Assembly: GCF_001021555.1 (NCBI RefSeq)
Contig: NZ_LDCP01000004.1
Span: forward strand, 124,001-188,000
Length of the DNA: 64,000 bases
From: Aurantiacibacter marinus
Lineage (GTDB): Bacteria > Pseudomonadota > Alphaproteobacteria > Sphingomonadales > Sphingomonadaceae
Direction: 5' to 3'
Positions 1 through 8,887 of this stretch are shown one piece after another; within the stretch, counting starts at the first letter, position 1; the number at the start of each line of letters is the position of its first letter. The notes beneath the pieces are model-generated. The model saw only the letters and a program-made list of their open reading frames with translations. It had not been told where the DNA came from and made no database searches. Made by a program: the position numbers and the translations under genes.

Positions 1-911
1 GACGCTGCGCGCCAGATCAACAGCCGCGCCGCATCAACCTGCATCTGCATTTCCGCCAGCTTCAGCTGTACAGCCTGAAAATCGACAATCGGCTTGCCGA
101 ACTGCTTACGCTCCTGAACATATTCAATGACATCTTCCAGCGCGCCGGACGCCTGCGCCATGGACATGGTAGCATTGCCGCAACGTTCCAGATCGAAAGC
201 TTCCATCAGTTTCTTGAAGCCGCCTGCGGGTACGACCACATTCTCTTTCGGCACACGGCATTCATCGAACATCAGGTCCGACGATGGGATACCGCGAAAG
301 CCCATCAGCTCTTCATTAGGGCCGAAGGTCAATCCGGGCGTGTCCGCCTCTACGAATACCGCCCCAATGCCGCGCGCGCCGGGATCATCCGACATGCGGC
401 AGTAAACGACATAGCCATCGGCGTGGCCGCCGCCTGAACACCATCGCTTGGTACCGGTGACGACCAGATGATCGCCATCATCTACCGCGCGGGTCGTCAA
501 ATCGGTAAGCGCGCTGCCAGCATCGGGCTCGGACATGCTGACCGCCACGATCATATCGCCGCTGCATACGGCAGGCACCACGCGCTGTTTCAGGGCATCG
601 CCTGCAAAACGCTCAATCGCGCGGACCGGGCCGACTGCAGATTCGAAAATCGGAAATGCCACAGCAGAGGAAATCTTGCCGAATTCCTCCAGCACGAGCA
701 GCGCCTCCAAATTGCCCAGCCCCATTCCGCCAAGTTCTTCGGGGATGTTCATGCCGAGAAAGCCCAGCTCCGCATATTGCTTTACCAATGCGCGCGAGGG
801 CGGCTTGTTTGTTGCCTCCAGCTCGTTTGCAATGGCGGGCAATTCCTCGCGCGCGAAGCGCCGCGCTGCATCCTGCAATTCGCGCTGATCATCGGTAAGC
901 TGAAAGTTCAT
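1..911 (-). CDS. Acyl-CoA dehydrogenase, C-terminus beyond window
   Basis: This is an FAD-dependent acyl-CoA dehydrogenase that would introduce a 2,3-double bond into a CoA thioester. The first 303 residues are visible and the gene continues past base 1, so the catalytic Glu and the C-terminal helical domain cannot be checked. The N-terminus reads MNFQLTDDQRELQDAARRFA, typical of the family's first alpha domain. A mid-domain stretch VTGTKRWCSGGGHADGY matches the FAD-binding beta domain. The ATG at 911 has an AGGAA ribosome site that overlaps the stop of the upstream PQQ gene, so the two are translationally linked. It is the third gene of the leftward TonB receptor-PQQ-dehydrogenase unit and probably acts on a CoA-activated intermediate of that pathway. 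The substrate is unknown. Confidence 0.9.
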   Translation of the reverse strand, partial: MNFQLTDDQRELQDAARRFAREELPAIANELEATNKPPSRALVKQYAELGFLGMNIPEELGGMGLGNLEALLVLEEFGKISSAVAFPIFESAVGPVRAIERFAGDALKQRVVPAVCSGDMIVAVSMSEPDAGSALTDLTTRAVDDGDHLVVTGTKRWCSGGGHADGYVVYCRMSDDPGARGIGAVFVEADTPGLTFGPNEELMGFRGIPSSDLMFDECRVPKENVVVPAGGFKKLMEAFDLERCGNATMSMAQASGALEDVIEYVQERKQFGKPIVDFQAVQLKLAEMQMQVDAARLLIWRAA

Positions 912-918
912 CGGGTTC

Positions 919-2808
919 CTATTGCTTCTCGAACACGAGCAAGACGTTGCCCGGCAAATGGAAGTAAAGGCCATAGCCGCTGTTGGCGATGACATGGCCG
1001 TTGTAAACTGCTGGCCCGGGGCCGCTCATGCCGCCGCCGCGCCCGATTGCGCCGGTCACAGTGTCAACCTGCTGTCGGGTGTTGTAATTCCACAGCACCC
1101 TGCCGGTGCGCCTGTCATAGGCGCGCAAGCGTCCATCGAGGTGGCCAGCGATAACTGCGCCAGGAACGGAAGTGGCCGCCGCTGATATTCCCGGATCGCA
1201 ATACAGCTCTCCATCGCAGATATTGTTCGCCTTGTTGCGCCACAAAATGCGCCCGTCGGCGGCGTTGATGGCATGAATGCCTGCGCCGTTGATCGACGTA
1301 TCGTATTCGCGGCCATCATGTGTGTCGGCAAGGTCCGTAATGGGAACGTAGACCGTGCTGCCCTGGCTCGACATGCCGAAGTGGACGCCGCCCTGCGTGC
1401 CGCCGTGGCCAAGTCTGCGCTCCCAAACCTGCCGGCCTGTTTCAGGATCGACCCCGTGGACTACGCCGGATTTGGAACCGACCACGATCATGTCCCGGCC
1501 ATTGCCGATCGGGACAAGCAAGGCCGATGCCGCGATATCGAGATCGGGGCCGTTTTCCTCAGGGCAATTTTCATTACCCATCATGCAGCCCACATTCCAC
1601 GCGTCGTTTTCAGTGAATTGCACGTGCCATAGCTTGCGCCCGGTCCGGGCATCGACGGCAAATAGTGCATCAGAATTGCCATCTGCCGGGGATGAGTAAT
1701 TTTCGCCTGACCCGAAATAGAACCGGTTGCGGGCCGGATCATAGGTCGGGCTGTTCCACACAGGAGCACCGGATGGGCCAAGTATGCGCGCACCCGCGCT
1801 GGTTTCGCCCTGCTGGGTCGGCGGATTGGGGACGGTATAGGTCTTCCACTCCCGCTCTCCCGTGGCGGGGTTGAGCGCAACCACCGCGCCGCGGAATGTG
1901 CAGCAGGAATAATTCGGATCAGCGGCCGATGTTACCTCCAGCGAGGATACCGGCACGGCCAGCATTCCGCCGCCCAGTGTCGGGGTGCCGGTGATGGTTG
2001 CGTTGGGGTGGTCGTCCACCGACACGCGCCAGATTTCCTCGCCCGTCATGGCATTGATGGCATAAACCCGGCCAAGAATATCGCCGAAATAGAGCCGTTC
2101 GTTTTCTGCGTCGGCAACAATTGCGGTGCGCACTTCGGCGCCTGCCCGGTATGTCCATTCAGCGCACCCGCTGTCGAGATCGAAGGCGTAAACCTTGCCA
2201 TTCTGGCTGCCAACAAACACGGTATTCCAACCGACTGCCGGCTGCGAACGCGCCCGGATCGCACCTGGATAGGCAAACGCCCATTTCAGCTGCAAATCGC
2301 CAAAGTCACCAGCGTCTATTCCTCCGACCGATGCCGGCACGAAACGGGAATTGTCATGCCCCCATCCAACCGCAGCGGGCGGCGGTGCGCTCATGTCCAG
2401 CCGGGTGTCCTCGCATGCTGGCGGAGGTGCAGGAGGTTGATAATCGTCCAGCTCGATCCGCGCGAGATACTCCGCAATATGCAGCTGCTCCTCTGAGGAA
2501 AGATGTGCAGCCTGCTGCTGCATGATCCCTTCGCTCATCGAGGAAAGGACGATGTCAGGCTCCAGCATTTCCAGCCACACAATGGCAGGTGCCTTGGGCA
2601 CCGTACCGTTGTGACATGACGCGCAGTTTTCGTTGAAGAGAGCTTGCCCCGGATGATTTTCAACGTTGATCGGCGTACCGACCCTCGTCACCAGATCATC
2701 CGTCGACTCTAGCTGGCCACCTGCCTCGCCGTCACCCGGAGCAAGCTGGTCGCATGCTCCGAGCAGACTGGCGGCAAGGAGAACCGAGAGGGAAAAGCCC
2801 TTCTTCAC
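919..2808 (-). CDS. Cytochrome c / PQQ beta-propeller dehydrogenase lipoprotein (PVA dehydrogenase-like)
   Basis: This is a predicted periplasmic quinohemoprotein that oxidises an alcohol and passes electrons to its own heme. The chosen start is a GTG at 2808 with a GGGAGA ribosome site, 4 bases after the receptor stop; an ATG at 2895 would lie inside the receptor gene. From the GTG the protein is 629 residues. It begins KKGFSLSVLLAASLLGAC, a lipoprotein signal with lipobox LGAC. A cytochrome c domain follows with heme motif CASCHNG. The rest is an eight-bladed-type PQQ propeller with repeated blades such as VFVGSQNGKVYAFD and GAVVALNPATGEREW. Heme at the N-terminus followed by the propeller is the order seen in polyvinyl-alcohol dehydrogenase rather than in methanol dehydrogenase. 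Its position behind a TonB receptor suggests oxidation of an imported alcohol in the periplasm. The substrate is inferred only at class level. Confidence 0.85.
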   Translation of the reverse strand: MKKGFSLSVLLAASLLGACDQLAPGDGEAGGQLESTDDLVTRVGTPINVENHPGQALFNENCASCHNGTVPKAPAIVWLEMLEPDIVLSSMSEGIMQQQAAHLSSEEQLHIAEYLARIELDDYQPPAPPPACEDTRLDMSAPPPAAVGWGHDNSRFVPASVGGIDAGDFGDLQLKWAFAYPGAIRARSQPAVGWNTVFVGSQNGKVYAFDLDSGCAEWTYRAGAEVRTAIVADAENERLYFGDILGRVYAINAMTGEEIWRVSVDDHPNATITGTPTLGGGMLAVPVSSLEVTSAADPNYSCCTFRGAVVALNPATGEREWKTYTVPNPPTQQGETSAGARILGPSGAPVWNSPTYDPARNRFYFGSGENYSSPADGNSDALFAVDARTGRKLWHVQFTENDAWNVGCMMGNENCPEENGPDLDIAASALLVPIGNGRDMIVVGSKSGVVHGVDPETGRQVWERRLGHGGTQGGVHFGMSSQGSTVYVPITDLADTHDGREYDTSINGAGIHAINAADGRILWRNKANNICDGELYCDPGISAAATSVPGAVIAGHLDGRLRAYDRRTGRVLWNYNTRQQVDTVTGAIGRGGGMSGPGPAVYNGHVIANSGYGLYFHLPGNVLLVFEKQ

Positions 2809-2812
2809 GAAC

Positions 2813-5287
2813 CTATTCTCCCAGGCTGAACCCCACTTCAACGCCGAAGAACCGCGGCGGACCGAATTGGCTGTTGAGCCAGAGACCGGCCACATTCTGC
2901 GAGGCTGTGCGATACCGCTCGTCGGACAGGTTCTGACCGATCAGGCGGACATAATACGCCTCATCAGTGCGGCTCAGAGTGATCGACGCATTGAGCAACG
3001 TGCGCGAGTTGAGGAAGGTATTGCCAAGCGGATCATCGATCGCCTGCGTGAACAGGCTGCTGCTTTGGTACGCGACATTGCCGTTGAACGTCAGCTCGAA
3101 ATCATTGTTCAGCTCGAAGTTGTAATTTCCGTCCAGGGTCCACTGCCATTCAGGCGCACGGTCCAGCGGCGAGGTCGATAGATCATAACCGGCATTGGGT
3201 GCATCATATTCGCCGTAGCTGGCATCCTGATAGCCAAGGATACCGCGAAGGGTGAGCCCGTCAGTCGGCTCTGCGGTGAGTTCGGCTTCGATCCCGGCCA
3301 CCTCGGCACTGGCTGCGTTCACGAAAATGGTAACCTGATTGGGCGAGCCATTTACTTCGATAGGCACGTTCAGCTGGCGCTGGAGATCGTTGTATTCGAC
3401 GTAAAAGCCGGTGAGATTAAACCGCAACCGGTTATCGAACAGCTCAGACTTTACGCCCAGTTCAAAACTGTCAGCAGTTTCCGGCCGGGTAGCCTGCGCC
3501 GCTTCGGCAAAGGCATCCAAATCGGCTCCGAACGCCGCGAAGCCGCCGATCTGGTCGTTGAAACCGCCAGCTTTGAAGCCATGCGACACCGTGCTGTAGA
3601 AGAACAGATCGGGCGTCGCCTGATAGCCGAGGCTTGCACGCCAGGTCAGTTCGCTGGCAGAATCTTCAACCTGGATGACATTTGCGGGGAAGTTGTAAAC
3701 GCTGGCATCCAGTGCTTCATCAATCGAAATACCCAGATCGAAACCGCCTTCGAGTTCGGCGATGAAGGCCTGTTGGCGGCCTCGCCACGTCTTGTCTTCC
3801 CAAGTATATCGCAAGCCGCCCGTCAGGGTTAGTTCCGGCGTAATTTCGAACGTACCTTCACCGAATATAGCAGTGGATTCAGCCTCCTGCGCGTTACACA
3901 GGATGTACGGCGTATCGTTCCAATTGCCGAAAGGCAGAGGGCCGCCTGTCAGATCGAGGAAACCCAGAATCTGCGAGACGCAGAAATCGGTATCGTCAGT
4001 CTGGTAAAACGCGCCGACAATCGCATTGAAGGGGCCTTCGAAGTCAGTCGAGAAGCGCAGTTCCTGCTGGAAGGTCTCACGGTCGTCATCACGTGTCGCA
4101 TCGAAAATCGACAGCGGATTGCCATTCACATCCAGCGGCGCATCGCCCGGATAACTGTTTGGCAGACGCGAGCGTTGGCTGCGCCAACCGGTCACAGACG
4201 TAAGTGTGCCGATGTCGAAATCGAAATCGATATTGGCATAAAGCCCGTCGACGTCGATCCGCTGACCACGGCCCGCAAACAGAAGCGCATCATCGCGCAA
4301 TGTAATCCCGGCGTTATCCAGCGGATCATCGCTTGCGGGGTTTGGCGAACCGGTATTCAGCAGATCGGTAAGGAACGGCGTAGTGCCGGTAAAGCGGTCG
4401 TTTTCATTGACCGATGGCACCGAACCAGAGCGGTCGCGCAGGAATTCATACTGGAACAGCGCACTGATGTTGTCTGTTGGTTCAAACAGCAGCTTTGCAC
4501 GCGCCGACCAAACTTCAGTATTACCGATGCGATCGCCGTTGAGGCAGCCCTCCGAATCCTGGAATGGATTGGCGACAAAGCCCGTTATCGGGCCATAGCA
4601 TGCACCGTTACGGTAATAACCGTCGGTGGAATCAAGCCCGCCGACGATACGCAAAGCCAACATGTCATCGACCAGTGGAATATTCAGCGCAGCCTTAGCA
4701 CTTGCCGTTCCAAAGCTGCCTGCCTGGACACGAGCATCAAGGCCGAACACGTTCATCTCTGGCCTGATCGTGCGGACCGTTACGGCCCCACCAGTAGTGT
4801 TCTTGCCGAACAGTGTTCCTTGCGGTCCGCGCAGCACCTCTACCTGCTCGACATCGAAAGTGTCGAGCAATTGGGTCTGGACGCTGGGGATTACAAAGTC
4901 GTCCACCAAAACGGCCACGGGAGGTTCAAAATAAACGATGATGTTGTTCTGGCCAACGCCGCGCATTGCGAAACTTGCCGCGTTGAAGCCGGTGATCGTC
5001 TCGGCAGAGAAGTTGGGGACGAATGTCGCCAGGCCGCCAATGTCACCGACATTGGACTGCTCGATCAGCGAACGGTCGATCGCAGACACAGCCACTGCGG
5101 TCGTTTGAAGGTCGGTATCGCGGCGGGTTGCTGTCACAACAATCCGGCCAATTCCTTCACCCTGTGCAGCCGCAGCCTCACCCTCAGGATCTTGCGCTGA
5201 TGCATCTTGTGCGAAAGCAATTCCCGGAGCCATCCCGAGGGAAAGCGCAATTGCCGCAGCACCACCATACAAAACCGACTTTTTCAT
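2813..5287 (-). CDS. TonB-dependent outer-membrane receptor
   Basis: This is an 824-residue outer-membrane active transporter powered by TonB. The start ATG at 5287 is preceded by GGGAGAGA and followed by a classical signal peptide ending AFAQDA; upstream in-frame ATGs add only non-signal residues and were rejected. A TonB-box-like segment GRIVVTATRR opens the plug domain. The barrel ends in an aromatic-rich last strand, FFGVEVGFSLGE. It heads a leftward unit with the PQQ dehydrogenase and the acyl-CoA dehydrogenase, and it is divergent from the first Rieske oxygenase. One palindromic operator lies in the shared upstream region. No siderophore genes are nearby, so the likely role is uptake of the organic substrate degraded by the cluster (inference). 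Confidence 0.93.
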   Translation of the reverse strand: MKKSVLYGGAAAIALSLGMAPGIAFAQDASAQDPEGEAAAAQGEGIGRIVVTATRRDTDLQTTAVAVSAIDRSLIEQSNVGDIGGLATFVPNFSAETITGFNAASFAMRGVGQNNIIVYFEPPVAVLVDDFVIPSVQTQLLDTFDVEQVEVLRGPQGTLFGKNTTGGAVTVRTIRPEMNVFGLDARVQAGSFGTASAKAALNIPLVDDMLALRIVGGLDSTDGYYRNGACYGPITGFVANPFQDSEGCLNGDRIGNTEVWSARAKLLFEPTDNISALFQYEFLRDRSGSVPSVNENDRFTGTTPFLTDLLNTGSPNPASDDPLDNAGITLRDDALLFAGRGQRIDVDGLYANIDFDFDIGTLTSVTGWRSQRSRLPNSYPGDAPLDVNGNPLSIFDATRDDDRETFQQELRFSTDFEGPFNAIVGAFYQTDDTDFCVSQILGFLDLTGGPLPFGNWNDTPYILCNAQEAESTAIFGEGTFEITPELTLTGGLRYTWEDKTWRGRQQAFIAELEGGFDLGISIDEALDASVYNFPANVIQVEDSASELTWRASLGYQATPDLFFYSTVSHGFKAGGFNDQIGGFAAFGADLDAFAEAAQATRPETADSFELGVKSELFDNRLRFNLTGFYVEYNDLQRQLNVPIEVNGSPNQVTIFVNAASAEVAGIEAELTAEPTDGLTLRGILGYQDASYGEYDAPNAGYDLSTSPLDRAPEWQWTLDGNYNFELNNDFELTFNGNVAYQSSSLFTQAIDDPLGNTFLNSRTLLNASITLSRTDEAYYVRLIGQNLSDERYRTASQNVAGLWLNSQFGPPRFFGVEVGFSLGE

Positions 5288-5341
5288 TTCTCTCTCCCAG
5301 CAACCTCTCGCAGCAGCGGCGTTCCATGCACCGCTTGCCAG

Positions 5342-5370
5342 TTGACATGACAGTCCTGCCACAGCAGAAT
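5342..5370 (+). promoter_or_regulatory. Candidate sigma70 promoter for the rightward Rieske operon
   Basis: A perfect -35 hexamer TTGACA (5342-5347) is followed after 17 bases by CAGAAT (5365-5370), which matches 4 of 6 bases of the -10 consensus. Transcription would begin near 5377, inside the palindromic operator. This would place a repressor across the start site of the Rieske transcript. It rests on sequence match only. Confidence 0.5.
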
Positions 5371-5373
5371 ATA

Positions 5374-5395
5374 ACAATCAATCATGCTTGTTTTT
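5374..5395. promoter_or_regulatory. Palindromic operator O1 (putative TetR site)
   Basis: Arms ACAATCA and TGTTTTT flank the centre ATCATGCT. This matches 14 of the 15 defined positions of the form AAAAnCA-(8)-TGnTTTT that recurs at three other promoters of the cluster. It lies 86 bases upstream of the TonB receptor start and 52 bases upstream of the Rieske start, just downstream of a good -10 element. Confidence 0.6.
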
Positions 5396-5447
5396 TTATT
5401 GGTCAAATTGTTGCCGTAAAACCGCACCATTGGCCCGGGAGCTTCAG

Positions 5448-6800
5448 ATGAACTTCGATTTCCGAAACTGGGACATTCATGTCGGCACCCCCCACCCCTT
5501 CAACGCAGAACGCCCGCGCCCCAACAATGGCACGGCCCGACCGGACCCTTCGCGGTTTTACACACGTGAAAGCTGGGAAGCGGAATGGGAAAACATGTTC
5601 ACGAAAACATGGCTGCTGGCAGGCGTGGAAAGTGACATCCCGGACGAGGGCGATTGGCTGCGTTTTGAAATCGGACCTGAATCTTTCGTCGTGGTCCGGC
5701 AGGCCGATGGCGGGGTAAAAGCATTCTATAATGTCTGCCCGCACCGCGGCAGCCAGATCGCGCTGACAGACTTTGGATCAGCTGGCAGCTTCACCTGCCC
5801 TTTCCATTCGTGGAAGTTCGATCTGGAAGGCAAGAATGTGGAGATCACCGATGAGGAAACATTCAACCCCGATGTTCTGTGTCATGGAACCGACCTGACC
5901 GAAGTCCGCTGCGAGGCAGCGGCGGGGCTGGTGTTCATCTCGATGAATAATGATGTGATGCCCCTTGCAGAATTTCTGGGCGAAGTTGCAGACCACCTTG
6001 GCCTGTATGACATTGGCGAAATGGTGTGCGTACAACACAAGAAATCGGATTGGGCGGCAAACTGGAAAGGCGGGGTTGATGCCTTTTATGAAATCTATCA
6101 CCTCCACGCCGTTCACCCGCAGACCCAGGCGGTGATGGATGATCGCACGCAGATCGACCTGTTCCCAAACGGGATGAGCCGCCAGTTCGTGCCCTTCGCG
6201 CAGCCAAGCCCGCGCTTTCCCGATCAGGAAACGGTCAACGAGGGCATCAAGATGATGCTGGCCGATGCGGGGATTGATCCCGATAGCTTTTCGGGCACTG
6301 CGCAGGAAAGCCGCGCTGCGATCCAGCAGGCCAAGCGCGCGCGCTCCGACAAATACGGTCTTGGATATGACAAATTCAGCGACACGCAGCTGAGTGATTC
6401 CACGATTTATGGCCTGTTCCCCAACATCCAGATCGGCTGCCATCCAGAGGCGGTGTTCATTCACCGCTTCCTGCCTGACCCGAAGGACCCGGAGCAGTTC
6501 ACTTACGAAACCATCATCCTGTTCAAGCCGGAGGATATTCCCGGTCACAGGCCGCCTGCATGGATGGGCCTTGCCGCCGATGCCGATTGCAGCGGCATTA
6601 CCCGGCCCGATATTGTGCACACAGGCATTGGCGAACCGCCGGAGCTTGGCGAAGTGCTGGATCAGGACAGTGAATTGCTTCCCATAGTGCAGAAGGGTTC
6701 ACGCTCTCGCGGGTTCAAGGGGCCTTTGTGGAGCGAGCAGGAAGCGCGCCTACGCCATTTTCACGTTGAACTCGACCGCTACATCGGCGGCGAGAAATAG
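5448..6800 (+). CDS. Rieske non-heme iron oxygenase, large subunit (1)
   Basis: This 450-residue oxygenase alpha subunit would hydroxylate or demethylate an aromatic or alicyclic substrate. The start ATG at 5448 has GGGAG eight bases upstream; the longer in-frame form from 5388 would run into the operator. The [2Fe-2S] Rieske motif is present as CPHRG and CPFHSW. The mononuclear iron site is DAFYEIYHLHAVHPQ, with the E-x2-H-x4-H spacing expected of the family. It leads a rightward three-gene unit with two ABM-fold proteins. No ferredoxin or reductase gene lies in the window, so electrons must come from elsewhere. A second, different Rieske alpha subunit lies at 10884-12227. Confidence 0.92.
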   Translation: MNFDFRNWDIHVGTPHPFNAERPRPNNGTARPDPSRFYTRESWEAEWENMFTKTWLLAGVESDIPDEGDWLRFEIGPESFVVVRQADGGVKAFYNVCPHRGSQIALTDFGSAGSFTCPFHSWKFDLEGKNVEITDEETFNPDVLCHGTDLTEVRCEAAAGLVFISMNNDVMPLAEFLGEVADHLGLYDIGEMVCVQHKKSDWAANWKGGVDAFYEIYHLHAVHPQTQAVMDDRTQIDLFPNGMSRQFVPFAQPSPRFPDQETVNEGIKMMLADAGIDPDSFSGTAQESRAAIQQAKRARSDKYGLGYDKFSDTQLSDSTIYGLFPNIQIGCHPEAVFIHRFLPDPKDPEQFTYETIILFKPEDIPGHRPPAWMGLAADADCSGITRPDIVHTGIGEPPELGEVLDQDSELLPIVQKGSRSRGFKGPLWSEQEARLRHFHVELDRYIGGEK

Positions 6801-6809
6801 GAGCACCGG

Positions 6810-7100
6810 ATGCCAACCACATTTCTATCACGCTTCAAGATCAAGCCGGAAAAGGACGCCGAATTCGTCAGCCTGATCGGGGCGATGGAAGACAACGCCA
6901 GCCGGGAGCCGGACACGCTGCAATACAAATTCTACCGGCTGGCAGAACCGCATGCTTATGCCGTGTACGAAAGTTTCACGAATGAGGCTGCCGATACCGC
7001 GCACCAGCAAAACCCCGAAAGCGCAGACGTAATCGCCAAGATGATCGACTGCATCGACGGCACATACCACCGGGAGTATCTCTACGATGTCAAAAGCTGA
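6810..7100 (+). CDS. ABM-family (antibiotic biosynthesis monooxygenase) small protein (1)
   Basis: This 96-residue protein has the ABM dimeric alpha/beta barrel pattern: an opening strand FLSRFKIKPEKDAEFVSLI, then EPDTLQYKFYRL, then YAVYESFTNEAADTAHQQ. Members act as cofactor-free quinol monooxygenases or as heme or small-molecule binding proteins. A TAGGAG ribosome site overlaps the end of the Rieske gene, showing operon coupling. It could further oxidise a hydroxylated (quinol-like) Rieske product; that is inference from position. The next gene is a related ABM protein, so the pair may form a heterodimer. Confidence 0.8.
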   Translation: MPTTFLSRFKIKPEKDAEFVSLIGAMEDNASREPDTLQYKFYRLAEPHAYAVYESFTNEAADTAHQQNPESADVIAKMIDCIDGTYHREYLYDVKS

Positions 7101-7407
7101 ACGCGGCGGCGCGCCCGGCAAGAGCTTTATCGCAACGCTGCGGGTGAAGCCTGAAAAACGCGATGACTTTATCGCTCTGCAAACCGAACTGAAAGGCCTG
7201 GTCCACGATCACGAGCCGGACGCATACGTCTATGAAGTGCTTCAGGCGGAGGATGACGAAAACCTGTTTTACTGTGTTGCCACGTTCAAGGATGAGACGG
7301 CTTTCGATCACCACATGGGCATCGATTTTCATGACCGGCTGGTTCCGCCGATATTGGATTGTCTGGCGGAAGACATGCAGCTTACGTTCTTGCGGTCGCA
7401 CGCATAG
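7087..7407 (+). CDS. ABM-family small protein (2)
   Basis: This 106-residue ABM-fold protein overlaps the preceding gene by 14 bases. It shows the same pattern: KSFIATLRVKPEKRDDFIAL, then EPDAYVYEVLQAEDDENLF, then FKDETAFDHHMG. It is not a close duplicate of its neighbour; the shared parts are the strand core and the acidic -EPD- turn. The operon ends with a rho-independent-type hairpin about 35 bases downstream. The function is presumably linked to the Rieske oxygenase, either as an auxiliary monooxygenase or as a partner subunit of the first ABM protein. Confidence 0.78.
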   Translation: MSKAERGGAPGKSFIATLRVKPEKRDDFIALQTELKGLVHDHEPDAYVYEVLQAEDDENLFYCVATFKDETAFDHHMGIDFHDRLVPPILDCLAEDMQLTFLRSHA

Positions 7408-7442
7408 CGCCCTTCGGGATCGCCCCGGGCAAGAAGGGAAAG

Positions 7443-7469
7443 GGGGCCGGCATCTGTCGGCCCCTTTTT
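7443..7469. terminator. Intrinsic terminator between convergent operons
   Basis: A 7-bp GC stem (GGGGCCG at 7443-7449 with CGGCCCC at 7458-7464) has an 8-base loop and is followed on the plus strand by TTTTT (7465-7469). It ends the Rieske/ABM transcript. On the minus strand it is followed by a pyrimidine-rich CCTTTCCCTTCTT, so it may also serve the E2 gene that ends at 7474. Confidence 0.75.
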
Positions 7470-7473
7470 CGTT

Positions 7474-8883
7474 TCAGAGCCGCTCGGGGTTCTCGAGAAG
7501 TTCGGCCAGCGCCGCCAGGAAACGCGCACCATCCGCGCCGTCAATCGCGCGGTGATCGCAGCTGAGTGACAACTGCATAACCGGTGCCAGTGTGATCTCT
7601 CCGCCATCATCTATCGGCGCATTGCGGGCCTTGCCCACAGCAAGGATCGCGCCCTGCGGCGGATTGATAATCGCATCGAATGCGTCGACTCCGAAGCCCC
7701 CAAGATTGGAGATAGAGAAGCTGCCACCCTGGAATTCTTCGGCTTTGAGCTTGCCTTCCCGGGCGCGTGCGGCGAGGTCGGCCATCCGCTCGGCAATCTC
7801 TTTTACAGTCAGATCGTTCGCGTGTTTGACGATGGGCGTAATCAGCCCCTTGTCAGTCGCAACCGCAACCGAAATATCTGCATGGCTGAACCGGTGGATG
7901 GCCCCGTCATGGACCTGCACGTTCACTTCTGGAACTTCCAGCAATGCGAGTGCGCTGGCGCGGATCAGGTAATCGTTGATTGTGCCGGGCTTGGCTTGCG
8001 CCTGCCGCAGGGCGATGAGCCTGTCGGCCCGCACCGCGCGGCGCAAATAGATATGCGGGATGGCCTGCTTTGCCTTGGTAAGGCGGCGCGCGATGGTCTT
8101 GCGCATGGCCGTCATCGGGATGATTTCCACGCCTTCCTGGGCCAGCGGCGCGGCTTGTGCCTCCTCGCCGCCGCCAATCAGCGCCAGCACATCGGCTTTG
8201 CCAATACGGCCCCGTGCACCGGTGCCGGTGACCTGCGAGAGATCGACACCGTTCTGGGCGGCGATCCGGCGCGCCAGGGGGGAGGCATAGGCCTCTTCTT
8301 GCCCGGTAATTTCAATCGGGCCCTTCAGCGCAGGTTGCCGACTGCCGCGAATGGCCTTGTCTACGTCCTGCCGCGTGATGCGCCCGTGGCGCCCGCTTGG
8401 CGTAATGTCGGAAGGCTGCAAACCAGCCGCTTCCGCGGCAAAGCGTGCGGCAGGAGATATGGCGACATCCCTGGCAATTGTGCTGCGCTTGACCTGCTGC
8501 GCCGCGCCTTCATTCCTCTTGCTGGAGCTGGCGCTTTGAGTTGGGGCGGAAGAAGGCGTTTCACTTTCCGCCTCGGCTGCGCTGCTACCCGATGGTTTGT
8601 AGCTCGCGACAAAGGCATCCACCTCGCCCGCATCGACGCCGGTATCACCCATCACACCAAGTAAAGCGCCGACTGGCTTGGTCTCTTGCTCGCCTGCCAA
8701 TATTCGCACGAGGCAGCCATCGGCCTCTGCCTCCACCTCGTTGGTGATCTTGTCGGTTTCAATCAGGACGATTACATCGCCCTTGGCGAATGGCTTGCCT
8801 TCTTCGACTTGCCACTGCGCAACCGTGCCTTCGGTCATTTCGATGCCCCATTTGGGCATGGTGAAAGGTTTGAGCGCGGCCAT
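7474..8883 (-). CDS. Dihydrolipoamide acyltransferase (E2) with two E3-binding domains
   Basis: This is the E2 core of a 2-oxoacid or acetoin dehydrogenase complex, 469 residues from the ATG at 8883, four bases after the E1-beta stop. Residues 1-80 form a lipoyl domain with the modified lysine at K45 in IETDKITNE. A Ser/Ala-rich linker follows. There are two peripheral subunit-binding domains, near 142-178 (ISPAARFAAEAAGL...GRITRQDV) and 200-236 (ASPLARRIAAQNGV...GRIGKADV). The catalytic domain ends with SCDHRAIDGADGARF, holding the active-site HRxxDG. Two E3-binding domains in one bacterial E2 are uncommon. No E3 gene is in the cluster, so it probably borrows the housekeeping E3. It is the last gene of the leftward SDR-SDR-Rieske-E1-E2 unit. 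Confidence 0.92.
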   Translation of the reverse strand: MAALKPFTMPKWGIEMTEGTVAQWQVEEGKPFAKGDVIVLIETDKITNEVEAEADGCLVRILAGEQETKPVGALLGVMGDTGVDAGEVDAFVASYKPSGSSAAEAESETPSSAPTQSASSSKRNEGAAQQVKRSTIARDVAISPAARFAAEAAGLQPSDITPSGRHGRITRQDVDKAIRGSRQPALKGPIEITGQEEAYASPLARRIAAQNGVDLSQVTGTGARGRIGKADVLALIGGGEEAQAAPLAQEGVEIIPMTAMRKTIARRLTKAKQAIPHIYLRRAVRADRLIALRQAQAKPGTINDYLIRASALALLEVPEVNVQVHDGAIHRFSHADISVAVATDKGLITPIVKHANDLTVKEIAERMADLAARAREGKLKAEEFQGGSFSISNLGGFGVDAFDAIINPPQGAILAVGKARNAPIDDGGEITLAPVMQLSLSCDHRAIDGADGARFLAALAELLENPERL

Positions 8884-8887
8884 GCCT

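Noticed and set aside
4175-5200. 341-residue plus-strand frame inside the first TonB receptor
   Set aside because: It is antisense to a clear receptor gene, has no ribosome site and no recognisable domain.
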